This document shows positions 42,479-54,690 of a DNA stretch of 64,000 nt, piece by piece (positions within the stretch are counted from its first letter, which is position 1; every line of letters starts with the position of its first letter). Location of the stretch: assembly GCA_963576735.1 (NCBI GenBank), contig OY755177.1, forward strand, positions 5,394,001 through 5,458,000, in the 5' to 3' direction. The position numbers and the translations under genes are program-made. The notes below the pieces were generated by a model that saw nothing but the letters and a program-made list of their open reading frames with translations, was not told the origin of the DNA and ran no database searches. This DNA comes from Bedellia somnulentella (Eukaryota; Arthropoda; Insecta; Lepidoptera; Bedelliidae).

Positions 42479-42712
42479 TAGAGTCAATGTGGGTGGTAAT
42501 GTCAGTAGAAGAAAACATCGGAGGACACATTTGGATCAAATAGAGAGTGTGCTCAAAAATGCAGGCGTCCGAAGTATGAAGAATAAAAGAGCACGTATTA
42601 GAAGCTTGATGGATGTAAACGAAGTTAGAGAGATTTGTCAGGATCGTACAAAGTGGTGATCGATAGTCTCTGCCTACCGTAATGGGAACTAATGGCCTGA
42701 GTATATGTATGT
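42479..42712 (+). mobile_element. LINE-R 3' end, 5'-truncated, with 13-bp TSD
   Basis: ATGAGTGCATAAA at 42466-42478 and 42713-42725. It starts in the VDGNVSR region, runs through GCAGGCGTCCGAAGTATG and ends CTACCGTAATGGGAACTAAT, GGCCTGAG and ATGT units. Confidence 0.93.
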
Positions 42713-42765
42713 ATGAGTGCATAAAATACGTCACGGCATTTTAGTAATTTGGAATAAAACTCTTA

Positions 42766-42903
42766 CGCCCGATTTCAGAATTGAGTATTCAAGCTGAGAA
42801 CAACTTAAGTATCTTTCTGTCGCATTGAAATCTTAACAACTGAATGAGACAAAACGATACTTAAGTCGTTTTCAGCTTAAATACTCAATTCAGAAATCGG
42901 GCG
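42766..42903. mobile_element. PIF/Harbinger-like MITE, 138 bp, TTA target duplication
   Basis: Inverted arms of about 50 bp: CGCCCGATTTCAGAATTGAG ... at the left and CTCAATTCAGAAATCGGGCG at the right, flanked by TTA (42763-42765 and 42904-42906). A 3-bp TTA duplication and a GC-starting TIR fit the PIF/Harbinger superfamily, which is an inference. It contains no gene and would form a long hairpin. Confidence 0.82.
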
Positions 42904-42906
42904 TTA

Positions 42907-43210
42907 CACTGTTATCATTGATATGTAGTATGATTCATACATACTAAACTATATTGCTCTACTCGTACAGGTATTCGAGGTACTTTAGCTTATCTATGAC
43001 AAATACTATTAATGTGTGAGATCATTGTGTGCAGGCGCAGTGATACATATTTGTTTACTATCGGTTCTTATCGCTCAATTATTGAGTCGTAATGCATTTA
43101 CAAGGTCAAAATACCATGTTTAAGTATACCATGTTTTTACGAGCTCATTATTGAAATTGAGTAATCGCATAAATGGAACATATGTGACATTTATGGAACT
43201 CTAAATGAAC
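42907..43210. other. No recognised feature
   Basis: Nothing identified. Confidence 0.45.
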
Positions 43211-43211
43211 T

Positions 43212-43535
43212 CAAAAGTTCACGCCGTATGTGACATTTTCACCTGGTGTTCAGAGTACCCAAGTTTTGCTTTGACAGTGTACTCACGTGATAGAGAACAG
43301 ACCTATTGTCATTTTGTACGAATAAACTGTCACATGACTAGTACAACTCAGTAAAACAACAAGTACAACTGAGCCATGTGGGATTCCTCACAATATGTTC
43401 TCCTGAACGGTGAGCCGTCAAACAACCATGATAAATTAACCACACATATGACTTTAGAAAAGAAAAATTGGTGTAGGCCCGACCCGGGATTTGAAGCGAT
43501 GATAAGCGGTATTCTGCCCATTGAGCTATCACGCT
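43212..43535 (-). mobile_element. SINE-T with deletion near its 3' end
   Basis: AAGTTCACGCCGTATGTGAC shows the tail joined directly to body sequence, deleting the CCCC...GGGG hairpin. The head GACCCGGGATTTGAA ... CCATTGAGCTATCACGC is preserved. Confidence 0.9.
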
Positions 43536-43921
43536 AATACGGATCTCTTAGCATAAAATTTAAATATTTGGGTATAATAATCATTAGAACCAAGTTAGAT
43601 TCAATCTCAATATATTTTAAATGGCGCATGACTGTTACGACTTGAATGATCATCAAGATAACTGTAACAATGTTTTTTTTAACTTGTGTAAGCAAATGAT
43701 AGGATCAAAGTGTTCTGTGATTTTAATAATGGATCAACATTTAGAGGAGCTAAAGTTTAATGTCGTTGATTTCCTGTGAGTATGAAATAACACTAGGAGC
43801 ATAATACTGTTTGAGCATTTAGCAGTTTGTTGATATAGAAGATGTATTTCTTAAAATACATCAAATAAAAATATACTACATGGATTCAAAACAAGACATT
43901 AAAGAAATTGATTTTTAAAAC

Positions 43922-44222
43922 TTAAAAACGTTCACACCGTATATTCCCGAAGGGGTTTGCAGAGGTACTAATAATTCTGAACATCACGTGAGATTGTCAC
44001 CTAGTGATAAGGGGCAGGCCTATCGCCGGTTTTGTACGAATGCACTGTCACATGACTAAGTATAACTTAGCCATGAGGGTTTTCCTCACGATGTTTTCAC
44101 TCAACGTTAACAACCATGATAAATTAACCAAACATATGTCTTTACAAAAGACAAATTGGTGTTGGCCCGACCCGGGCTTTGCACCGTCATCGTCTGCACG
44201 AGAAGCGGTGTCACTGCGTCAT
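43922..44222 (-). mobile_element. SINE-T with internal deletion
   Basis: AACGTTCACACCGTATATTC, CCCGAAGGGGTTTGCAGAGG, CACGTGAGATTGTCACCTAG joined early to GGGGCAGGCCTATCGCCGG. Head: GACCCGGGCTTTGCACCGTC. Confidence 0.9.
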
Positions 44223-44930
44223 TTTTTATGCGCAGTGGGCAAGAGTGGGCAGTGGTTTATAAGGTTACAAAAAAACAAGTGTTGAGGGCTCTAAACCATA
44301 GATTTGACCAGCACTTAAGGTTTAGAACTTACATAAATATGTCATGATAAATTTCGAAATATGAGGCTATTGTAATATGCCGAGGTCGGAATTCCAACTA
44401 GAAATACAAAACTATTTTTTATTGCGAAAAATTTAATAAAAAATGAATATCGCGATATTCGATTTCTCGTGTTAACTTTGGTTATATGTTCCATAATCAA
44501 AGCAATTTTTCAAAAACTTTCTGATCTATAAATTCTTAATGGACGATCCTATCTACATGTACTAAAGGCTGTAGATCCCAAAACTGGTGGCCAAAACTCC
44601 GCAATAAAAAAAAAGTTATTAAATATAGATAAGAATGATTGTGGTATGAAATAGTTGGTGATCAATGTCTTGCAATGTCACCCAAAAATCACTTAAAAAA
44701 CCCCAAAATCCTAAGACGCCTCATGTTTCATCGGAGGAAGGAAATGGGCAAGTGCTAATCTAAACTGAGAACAACCTATAATGGATAGTCATTCGCAGAA
44801 GTATTGTCGTAATGTGAGTATTTCAGGTATGGTTTTTCCCGAGCCTAATGCGTGGCCCACTCAATCTCGGGGGCGATAATGCAAAGCGCAAAACTGTCAA
44901 AATTATTTAAATTCATACATACAAACTACT
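44223..44930. other. Mostly unrecognised; decayed SINE-M at 44640-44775
   Basis: 44640-44775 (AATAGTTGGTGATCAATGTC ... GTGCTAATCTAAACTGAGAA) is an old minus-strand SINE-M. Otherwise nothing. Confidence 0.5.
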
Positions 44931-44931
44931 A

Positions 44932-45330
44932 TATACTCACGCTATTAGTTCCCATTGGGATAGGCCTCTGCCTATAGTTTAATAACGTCTCGTAGTCTGT
45001 ACTAACGGTTACCACTTTTTAAGACCCTGGCAAACCTCTCGAGTATAATTTACATTCTTTTATCTTTTCATTCATGCTCATGCATTTTGAGCACATTCTC
45101 TATTTTATGTAAATGTGTCTTCCCTTATCGTCATCCACTGACATTACCACCCACATTGGCTCTCTCTGTATATGTCTTTAACCCATTTACATGCATCCAT
45201 CTTCTCTATACGCCTAAACTTTCTGAACATTGCTTTTGCCATATTTTTTACAACATAATCTTTCAAACACACCTTTCACGAATCACAACATTTTTCACTC
45301 AACTACTTAACGTAACTTTATAAATTTTTG
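44932..45330 (-). mobile_element. LINE-R 3' part, diverged
   Basis: ACTCACGCTATTAGTTCCCA, GGGATAGGCCTCTGCC, TTTTGAGCACATTCTCTATT and GACATTACCACCCACATTGG follow the LINE-R order, with a short insertion near 44975-45010. It is an older copy than 3552-4306. Confidence 0.8.
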
Positions 45331-45352
45331 TTCATTAAAATTAATTTCATAT

Positions 45353-45841
45353 TGTAAGCTTATAATAATGAGTGTGCAATGATTGGCTATTATACTGTAT
45401 AATTTATACTATTTATAATTGATAAACTGTATCGTTTTATTGTGTAATCATATTGTTTACCTATTTAATAAGTATTAGTGGTATCGTGTATGAATAATGA
45501 GATACTTGTTTGACTTTTCTTCAAAACAGCTCACGCTGATTAAAATAATGATTGTAATTAAATCCATAATTTTAGTAAATACTCATTTCTAAAATGTTAT
45601 TATTTATTTATAAATGAGTTATAATAATGATTGTGTAAATTTGAGTAAAGTATTGTTAATAAGACTGTGAGTTGATTTAAGGTTAGGTAAGGTATAAATA
45701 TAAGATCTCTGTTTTTGCGTGGGCAATTGTCAGTAGTCCGTTGTATCGGCAAGTGGTTGTGAAAGATGAAATTATACGAAGTGTACCGCTATTTTGGGTT
45801 TTTATTTCAAAACCTCCACACTCCCTGAAGTTGACCCTACA
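45353..45841 (+). repeat. 5' LTR (489 bp)
   Basis: TGTAAGCTTATAATAATGAG ... GAAGTTGACCCTACA. I find no difference from the right LTR by eye. A TATAAATATAAGATC element near 45704-45720 could be the LTR promoter. ACTCAGAAGTGGGATAGG follows at 45842, where a tRNA primer site would be; I cannot match it to a specific tRNA. Confidence 0.93.
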
Positions 45842-47920
45842 ACTCAGAAGTGGGATAGGCGAAAAATATCACGTTTTTCGTACTGCGCCTACGTAAGTAC
45901 CCTGTTCTTTTTTTTGTGTTTCGTTTTTAGAATCCTTGGTATGGTGAAATTGCCTTCTTGTTTATAAAATAGCATCCATAAACAGTCGTAAATAATAAAG
46001 TCTATTTCAATTGAAGGCAAGAAAGTATTTTAAAAGAATTTTCATTTATTCTCAAAAACATAGGGGCGATACATAAGAGTGTTAATCTGTTACATACTTG
46101 AGCCTGATATCTAGTCCTTTTTTTCCCGATAGCTCAGATTGTTTTTTTTTTCAAAGCTAATGTTTGTCAACTGAAGATTGGTATAGCTCTGATTATCGAA
46201 TAATATTGAAATGTTGGATCGATATACCGTATAGTGAATTTTCTAAAACATTTTTCGTTTATGATTGTGAGTACACGTGCGAAAACAGTACACTTTGAAA
46301 TTATAACATATGGCATTACAACATCTGTTTAAAGCATTACATGTGATGCTACGATCTAACAATTCCTACTATCAGGCGTGTGGTGTTGTGTAATTAATTA
46401 AATATTTCGTGTAATGGGAATATAAATATATCACATGAGGTAGAATAGCAGTGTTATAGGTAGTTATAGAATTACGTGAGCGAGTAAGACGGGATTAGAG
46501 AAGAAATGTATCCATTACTTTTTAAATATTTATACGTTTTTGAATAAAGTTATTTTGTCATCATACTTTTACTCGCGTTTATTTAACTCAAGTGTGGTCC
46601 AGGCTTAGGACTAGCAATGTGCATGGATTCATTTGATGTTTACAAAGATTCGAAATGTATGTCAAGATAACACGATTTTAAATATCAAACAATTATCAAA
46701 ATCAATCAATAAATTATATTGAACTTGATTTTAGAAATAAATTGAATGTCCCGGTGCTAATCCAAAATTATGAAAACTTAATGCATTAGTTGTAAACCTA
46801 GAAAACTACAATTTGATTTTAATGTAGTAAGAGTTTTAGTTACACTGAATTAAATAAAATACATGCCTGAGACGAATGTTGACGGGATTCATCGATGTTA
46901 ACCGAACTCTTTGAATACAATTTAAAACTTTTTGCTATTATAATTAAAACAACTATTGACTTTAGGATATTTTTATTGCTATCGTTTTAAGTATCACTTT
47001 CATTTGCTTACCCATATACGTTCGTTACCGATCAATCACGCGGCATCACACTGCAGTGCTCTATGGTAGTGTAATGGAATGAAATGTAGTGCCATGCTAA
47101 GTGTGATGTTTGGAATGGTCGAGTGATGTGTAATGTATCAGTACGCGTCCGAGCGATATTACGTGTGATGCATTACTCGCATTGCTTACACCATGCCTGG
47201 TTGTGAGTATCCAGGTTGTTTTTTTTTATATTTTGTACAACTCAACTGCAAACTTGCTATAGGTTTGCTACAAATTACTACTACTACTGCTACTAAAATT
47301 TTAGCAAACCTGTAAGTTTAAAAAAATAAAATAAAAAAATATTGAGGCCTTTTATGTTTATAAATCTAGTTTTGGAACATAATACGAAGGAACACATAGT
47401 TGTTTTAATACTCATCATGATGCATAATATCTTTATTACTTATTTTAAATTTGAGATAGTCACCCGCTTATTGTAGTGTCTTCATATTATTTACGTAAGA
47501 GGTAAAAACGTCAAAATCAAAATATTCTTTATTAAACCAAGTAGGTATTATACATTTTCTTCGGCCCCCTGTAAAGCTGTACAAAGCGTGTGTAAGATAA
47601 TACCGTGAATCCGTAAGAGAATCACATGACCAAGGATTAATAAAGTAACTGTTTAAATATTAGTTTGCAATACAAAGTAAGATTTAAACATTTTGAAACT
47701 TTTAACAACTACCTTCTAATAAAATAGTCAGCCGTACATTTGTTATCAGTGAAATATTTAAGTTACATTTGCGAAGGTCGCCTTTAATTTCAATAAAAGA
47801 AAATTGGATTTGCGTTATACTAATTGTTAGGCCCATTGAGATCAAAGAAGCTAAAGTATGTGTACTGAGGGTTGGCTTGATTGTTTACTAAGCTGAAATT
47901 TGTCAGTTTCAGTTCTCCAC
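45842..47920. other. LTR element leader, non-coding
   Basis: About 2 kb without a frame or recognisable repeat. At 47040-47210 there is a GTGATG/GTAATG-rich stretch; nothing else is identified. Confidence 0.5.
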
Positions 47921-48660
47921 CATGGATCGAGAAGAGAGCAGGAGTCGTAGCCTCAGTTACGATAGATTGAGCGCAGAATTGGCATGGAGGTGCCAAAAAA
48001 AAAAGCCAGTCAACACGGAGGTGTTGGAGATGACAGGAAGCGCTATGCTGAACGACCGTGGGTATTACGGGAGCGTGGTACCGAGGTCAATCGACAACCG
48101 TGGGTATTACGGGAGCGTGATACCGAGGTAAATCGACCGTGGGTATTACGGGAGCGTGATACCGAGGTCAATCGAGGTGAACAGGTGAACAACGAATAGT
48201 CCAATAACAGCGGAGAGGTCTCTTCGTAAGCCGGTTCGGCGTACACGAGAGCGTTCGCCTAGCGCGAGGACGAGAAAATAGCAGGGAGCGATGTTCACAG
48301 CATTGTGCACGCAAACGCGAGGGTGGATACTATTCCCAAAACAAAATAGACAGTAACCGCAGCTCTTTGGTTGGGTCGCTTAGTTTGAAACGACGTAGGG
48401 TAAATGATAATGGATGAGCTATTGTTTATTTTGTCTGAGATGCTGGCTGAAAGAGTTCAGTACGGAGAATCGCTTGATCAATATTATTAGGCCAAAAACA
48501 ATCTACTAAATTAATGTAAAATTAATGGGCGCCAGGATGTAGATTGTCTGCTGCACGGTGTAGGGTAGGTGCTCAGGCAGCTGCTTAAACCCGAACAAGT
48601 TTTTAATTTCTTTAATACGGTTAAAGTTGGTCAATATGGTGACCATCTTGAATGATTCTC
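47921..48660 (+). pseudogene. Decayed gag of the LTR element
   Basis: It begins ACCATGGATCGAGAAGAGAG (MDREESRSRS, Arg/Ser-rich). A run of ten A (47995-48004) is a likely frameshift site. The 71-codon frame at 47984-48199 then contains three tandem units of WVLRERDTEVNR, encoded by imperfect 42-45-bp DNA repeats (48056-48176). Further on, broken frames show the capsid-like motifs VQYGESLDQYY and GRQDVDCLLHG followed by PEQVFNFF (about 48450-48620), as in mag-type gypsy Gag. Stops and frameshifts occur throughout, so no Gag can be made. Confidence 0.7.
48056..48176 (+). repeat. Three imperfect 42-45-bp tandem repeats
   Basis: Each unit contains CCGTGGGTATTACGGGAGCG and TACCGAGGTMAATCGA; the first spacing is 45 bp (with an extra CAA) and the next 42 bp, both multiples of three. 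Confidence 0.92.
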
Positions 48661-49389
48661 AAGGCGAAAAATTGATCGCAAATGTACTCTGCTTTTGCGA
48701 TGGACAAGATGCTTCAAATTCAAATTTATTTACCGAAAAGGGCAAAATACAACTTGTAATTATTTAACTATATAAACTCAATTAATGCTAGGTAGATTTA
48801 CAAATTATTAACAATGTAAGGTTTTACGAATATGTTTAATTGTAGCTCAATCTAAAATAATAATAATAGAAAACGATTTGAATTTTCGGGTAATTTCAAA
48901 AAGTTTGTTATATTTGGTCTCCGGACTAGGCGAACCTGTTGGGCAGATGCCGGAATTTTCACTTTGTCGCGGAGGCCTTATTGATGTAATGATGTTAAAA
49001 CCAATATTTAATATTTACATCAAATGGGGACTACTACTGATTTAATAAATTGAATATTCTGTTTCAAAAATTGATCATAGTTACAATTTGTGAATGTATT
49101 GTTCCTGTTTTGTATACATTTTATATTTTTTACATTAATGTTCAGTATTGCAAATTAATAAGATAGTGTATTTAAATATCAATAATAAAACTAAATTCCA
49201 TTTCTTAAATTTAATAATATCAACAATATCAAAGATAAATTATTATAATTATGACCGCCTTGTTCACCTGGTCTGGCTGGAAAAGTCTTCTCATTTGTCA
49301 GTTCATTGCAGCGAACAAAAAAAAATATATACATACCAAGAAGGGTAATCCGAAGGATAAAAATGAAAAACAATGAAATAGCTCAAGTT
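48661..49389. other. LTR element interior, unrecognised
   Basis: A zinc-knuckle (nucleocapsid) region would be expected here, but I do not see one. AT-rich. Confidence 0.4.
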
Positions 49390-49680
49390 CAGCTTTAGAC
49401 CTGGAACTTGATAAATACTTAACTGACATCAAAGTAAATGGGGTAGCACTAAATTGCTGTGTAGAGGTTGTAAGTCACGCTCTGTCATAAAACCTACTAA
49501 AGCCAGAGAGCTCAACTTTGATATGATAGTTCCAAAGGGTATACCTCTACTCAGGGCTATAGGTAGGGCTCTGATAAATCCCGTGAGCATTACAACTACA
49601 ACGTAGAAGTTCAGAACGTAAAACGAACGATAAAGACGTACATCGGTGGAGACTATGTTTTATTTGCCATATAAACCAAA
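49390..49680 (+). pseudogene. Decayed retroviral-type protease remnant
   Basis: Short pieces in different frames read DIKVNGVALNCCVEV, where VNG...L precedes the active-site triplet of gypsy aspartic proteases, then RELNFDMIVPKGIPLLR, then GRALINP. The Asp-Thr/Ser-Gly active site is lost. This is recognition from memory of mag-type elements. Confidence 0.55.
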
Positions 49681-52427
49681 TCAGCATCAAACATTCAATA
49701 CTTTTCTTCTGAAGTTTTCTTAAATCTTAAGTAATTTTTAGCCAAAATCTTTAGTAGCTTTGAGATATCTTAACCATAATAGATATGCTGGTGTATAGGT
49801 GCATGGGTTGGTAGAGAGTGATAAAAGTCATAGCATAAACGTCAACAAGGGTATACCTCCTGTATACCTGTGATCCTCTCGCGGACACGATAGCTGCCTA
49901 CAACGGCTTAGGCATCAAGATGAACTGTCTGTGTGAATTATAATTGTCTTATTTTCGTTAATTCTGGTATTTAAGTCATAATAATTAGCACAGAATCTAA
50001 ATCCATTGCATATCCTTCGGGAAATATTAAATTTTTAGCCATTCATGTCCAAATTAAGACTAATTATTACCATTTTATATGCTTTGCTTTGGATCCGTAA
50101 TAAAAGATTTCGATGCAAATATATTATAAAACAAATAATAACTTCTATCATCACAATATATCAATTACGATAAAGTGTACGAATGGGCTAAAATGACAAA
50201 TACGTGAATTTTTATAGGGCTAGTATAGAATCCGCCACACTAGGGTCACCCACTCACACTTATTTAAGCACACCGTGTATTATTTTTGGATATCGCTGTC
50301 ATCTTTGTCTTGTCAATCTATATACATAAGTGAAGCACAATTAATATATAATCTTAACATTGTTTCTGTACTTTGAAAGTGCCGCTCATCATAACTGTCA
50401 AGACTATAACTGTAGATTATACCTCAAATCTTCGCCCTGCTTCCATTTGTTAAAAATATAATTAGAACCACGAGCAGGGGAAGGTAAAAATAAATTAAAA
50501 TGGTATAAATCAAAATTATGTACATTTTACCATAGCTTAATATTTATTAGAGAAACAAACTGTACACAATATTTCAAGCAAGGATGACCTCTAAAGTTTC
50601 TACCAATAGTTATAGTATAGTATACTAATTTTGAAGTTGATATAGAAAATTGCAAATTAAAATAAGTATTTAAAACAAAATAATTGTACATCGGCTATGA
50701 TATGGATAGTTTATAGAGATGAATTCGTTTGAAGGCATCAGATTGTCAGACCAAGCGAATATAACAAGATTTTAAAAACATGTACATGTATAATTAATTA
50801 TGATATTATTATTATTAAGTATACCTAAATAAGATTCTTTGTCATATATGGTACTAATTTTGAAGTAGGTATATTTATATTTAAAAACTGGTAATAAACA
50901 TCAAATACAAAAAGAAATATATATGTAAGATAATATATAAAGTTATCCATATTGAGGGAATAAAAGGGTAATTTATGTTACAAAAGTTTATTCAGTAATA
51001 AATTCAGATGGTGTAATTTAAACACAAAAGTAACAATAATCAATCAGAGAATAAATCAGAAATCGCTCAGCGTAATAGTGTGCTATGCGCGCGATTTATT
51101 AATCTAGCAACTTAAGGTATCTGGTACGAAGTTTATTGACTAGGTACAAGTCAGCATAGGTACTAAGACCAAGAGTGGACGGACAGTTTTTCCGGGAGCA
51201 GAATGCTCTTGAGTCAAATCAGAAACGGGAAACTCCTTTCTATTGGCCATATGAGTTAGTTATAGCAAATCCCCGTGCAACTATTATTTTCCAAGGAAAT
51301 TATTATTTTCGGTACACAATCAATAAGAGCTTATTTAGAACTAGCTTACCATTATCATAAAGCTTACTAAATAAAAGTCAAGGTAGGAAAAATTAATAAA
51401 CCCTGTACATTAAATTATCATGGTCAGGCATATATAAATTTAAAAAAGAAAAATTTTATATTATAAAAAAAAAAAAACCTAACTTAAAATCTAAAAACAT
51501 CTTCCAGTTCCTCTTATCGGGAAAGGGTACCTAAGATGCTGGAAGCGTTACCGCGTTGTATGGCAAGATAAGATACATATATCGATGGATAAAAGTACTT
51601 AAAATACATACTTTAAAATAAATAAATTCATAATCTAAATAATTATATCATGAGAAAGTTTTAGGACTCGAACATTATAGGTTGATCGGCTGATTCAACA
51701 AAGTCCAACTGTTTACAAAAGTATTTAAAATGAATAAATGCTTAATAAAAAAAAAAAATGTCAGCTTCGGAAAATGGGGTGCGGAATGTGAATCGGATTC
51801 TAGTATTGTAGGACGAACAACTGAAGTTTAACCTTGATTACAAGTCCTTTTTATGGATGGTTTTCATTAAAATTAGTTGATCCCTAGTGTCCTTTGCACA
51901 TCTTAAGGGTTTTAAAGTTAGAACGTCCAGTGGCTGATGATGATGATGATGATGAAGTTAGGAAGGTTGTCTAAATATGGAAATCTATAGTGAGGTGTTT
52001 AATACACTTATTTCGATTTTGTTGAAGCATTTTTATATAAACTTGATACATGGGGTCCCATACAGTATAATATATTTCCATAGCAACCACCATAGTAGTT
52101 CTGATTGTGACATTAAGGCTCGTACCGCGTCTTAAAAACACTCCCTAATGACAGTCATACCTAGAAGGTAGTAATGATCGAAGCGATTTAAATAGTGAAT
52201 AAATAAAAAAATATATATAAGAAAATCACATAAGTACGATATAATATATAAACAAATAATTAATAATTAAGTTATAACCTCACGAGTATGTGAGTTGTGA
52301 ATCTGCCTATTCTTTTTACTAACGTATTGATCTCTCCATTGAAGAGTTGTCTGGAAGAGATAGTTTTAAGCCACCAATTGTGCTTCTGTTTAGCAGTGTA
52401 ATCTTTGTAAAATGTTTTAACTGTGAT
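49681..52427. other. LTR element interior without recognisable pol
   Basis: I searched for RT motifs (YxDD, LPFG-type), RNase H and the integrase HHCC/DDE pattern in the provided frames and found none. 51175-51360 is a 61-codon frame of unknown nature. A GATGAT microsatellite is at 51936-51956. Confidence 0.5.
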
Positions 52428-52780
52428 GACTGCATCCGTGGCCTCGCGGTTGAGCGCTTGGTTTCGGGTGCGGAGGTCTCGAGTTCGATCCCCGGGGGGG
52501 TGATCACCTTACAAATTTGATTTGTAAGATTTGACCGAGTTTGGAGGGATATTGCAGGCTTGAATCACCTGACTATCCGAGAATTAAGATGATTCCGTGC
52601 TTCCGAGGGCACGTTGGGCCGTCGCTCCCGGCAACTGTTGCGGTGGTGGTCGTTGGTCTGCCAGCCCGCGATTGGCCGGCGTGGTGGACTGTGGCCAGAT
52701 CGCCCTATGTAGGGTGGGCTGGAGCCCCTTGGTGGGGACATATATGGACTGTGAGGAGGAGGTACGTGATGAGTACCATT
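52428..52780 (+). mobile_element. SINE-C (tRNA-derived, GC-rich body), inside the LTR element
   Basis: Head GACTGCATCCGTGGCCTCGC with A-box-like TGGCCTCGCGGTTGAGCG and B box GAGTTCGATCCCCGG. The body contains CTTCCGAGGGCACGTTGGGC, CGTCGCTCCCGG and GGTCTGCCAGCCCGCGATTG, also seen at 54691-55018. Confidence 0.85.
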
Positions 52781-53169
52781 ATGGGTTCTATTCTATTCTA
52801 TATTTATGTGCTTAATATTACAATTCGTGTAAATAAAAAAAAATACATTGTAAGTGTGTAATGTGTAGAATATGTAAATAAAAATATATATGTATATTGA
52901 ATGTGTAAATAATATGTAAATGTCTGTAAAACTATGTGTATGATATGTGTGTGCATATATATCTATAAAAAGTTAATGCAATCGCAATTATGAAACATTA
53001 GTACGGATTAACACATTAGGACCTGTTAATTTTGAATCACTTGTTACCAGGATTTACAAGTTATTTCAAGAACTTACCTATGTATAAAAAAATATATAAT
53101 ATAATAAAGTTTTATTAATAAAAATATTTCCAAAAGCGAAGGGACTCGCTTATAACAGGAAGGCCGAGC

Positions 53170-53658
53170 TGTAAGCTTATAATAATGAGTGTGCAATGAT
53201 TGGCTATTATACTGTATAATTTATACTATTTATAATTGATAAACTGTATCGTTTTATTGTGTAATCATATTGTTTACCTATTTAATAAGTATTAGTGGTA
53301 TCGTGTATGAATAATGAGATACTTGTTTGACTTTTCTTCAAAACAGCTCACGCTGATTAAAATAATGATTGTAATTAAATCCATAATTTTAGTAAATACT
53401 CATTTCTAAAATGTTATTATTTATTTATAAATGAGTTATAATAATGATTGTGTAAATTTGAGTAAAGTATTGTTAATAAGACTGTGAGTTGATTTAAGGT
53501 TAGGTAAGGTATAAATATAAGATCTCTGTTTTTGCGTGGGCAATTGTCAGTAGTCCGTTGTATCGGCAAGTGGTTGTGAAAGATGAAATTATACGAAGTG
53601 TACCGCTATTTTGGGTTTTTATTTCAAAACCTCCACACTCCCTGAAGTTGACCCTACA
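53170..53658 (+). repeat. 3' LTR (489 bp)
   Basis: Same length and, by eye, same sequence as 45353-45841; followed by ATAT. The AT-rich 4-bp duplication is short, so it supports the boundary only together with TG...CA ends and equal length. Confidence 0.93.
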
Positions 53659-53662
53659 ATAT

Positions 53663-54680
53663 GTAATAAGCTTATTGTATGAGGAGTTCAATTTTTGATA
53701 GTATCGCATACTTTTTCATGGGTTCAAGTCAGTTCTGAATATATCCGTAACCTCTGTTCGTTGTTTTCTTTCGTCATACAAATGTTTGACCATGGTATGA
53801 CATCGACAATGAAAATCTTGCAACTGGTGACAAAGAGATACATAATCAGGGCTGGATTATCTCCTAACTACAAAGCATTATAGATCAAGTCAAACATTTC
53901 ATAATTGTTGATTTACTCACTTTCTATGAATAGCGCTTTACTCATAGCACTAATCGGTTGAAAGATTAAGAATGATATTTTTGCTCATTTCGTAATTATA
54001 ATTAAATTATGAATGCAATTCATTTGTCATTGTTGCATCCTCGTAATTGATGTGGAATGAAAGTAATTAAATACAAACAATCGGTTTCAATGGAATTGCG
54101 ATTTATTGCCACGCGAATATTGATTGGAATGCAGGTATTTTATTTTATAAAGCCTTGCGAGTTTTTAAAGGTAATTTTATAGCCATTGACGACTAAATGA
54201 ATGCTTTAAAATTGTTTTTTAATGGTTTTTGAATTCAAATTGATAGAGTCACATTAAAAAAATACATAACTCACTTTATTAAAAATGACAAATTGAAAAC
54301 TCGTAGAATTGGTTTGTGGTTTTACTATTCATTCAATGATTTTAAAATTATGTAAGCTTCTCGAGTAATAGTATTTCCGGGTAGTTTTCGGCTTTGAACA
54401 ACTATACTCTGTTGAAAATAAAACATACAAAAGATCCAAAAACAAAGTAAAAATTTAGTCAAATGTAAGACAGTAACTTAGTTCTTTCATAAATAGTGGA
54501 CAAAAATTTAGGCAAACCTTTTATTTTATTTAATATATTAAATATGCACATAATGTAATTTTTCCTCTGTCGCCACAAAACGCAGAAATTTACGGGTTTA
54601 TTTGATTTGTCGTAACTTTGTGAAATTTCACCCTAGATTACGCAAGGCCGACTTTTAAAAAATCTAATGAGGATATTATA
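53663..54680. other. No recognised feature
   Basis: Frames of 62-69 codons near 53.5-53.9 kb partly overlap the LTR and have no family support. Confidence 0.45.
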
Positions 54681-54690
54681 ACATAAGGTT

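Larger units (their letters stand above)
45353..53658 (+). mobile_element. Ty3/gypsy-like LTR element, non-autonomous (8.3 kb)
   Basis: Two 489-bp direct repeats bound the element, each starting TG and ending CA, flanked by ATAT on both sides (45349-45352 and 53659-53662). A purine-rich CAGGAAGGCCGAGC lies just before the right LTR, where the polypurine tract belongs. The interior holds a decayed gag (47921-48660) and protease remnant (49390-49680) resembling the mag group of insect gypsy elements (from memory), but no recognisable reverse transcriptase, RNase H or integrase. Orientation follows gag. It looks like a large retrotransposon derivative copied with enzymes from elsewhere. Confidence 0.85.

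Noticed and set aside
48056..48176. CRISPR-like array
   Set aside because: Only three adjacent units without spacers, in eukaryotic DNA and in a gag frame.
49681..52427. Hidden pol gene of the LTR element
   Set aside because: No reverse transcriptase, RNase H or integrase motif could be found in any frame; calling this region pol would be guesswork.
52541..52861. 106-codon GC-rich frame as a protein gene
   Set aside because: It lies entirely in the SINE-C body, which recurs inverted at 54691-55018 as a non-coding tRNA-derived repeat.
45353..53658. Two unrelated solo LTRs rather than one element
   Set aside because: Equal length, same orientation, apparent identity, matching ATAT outer flanks and gag/protease remnants between them favour one insertion.
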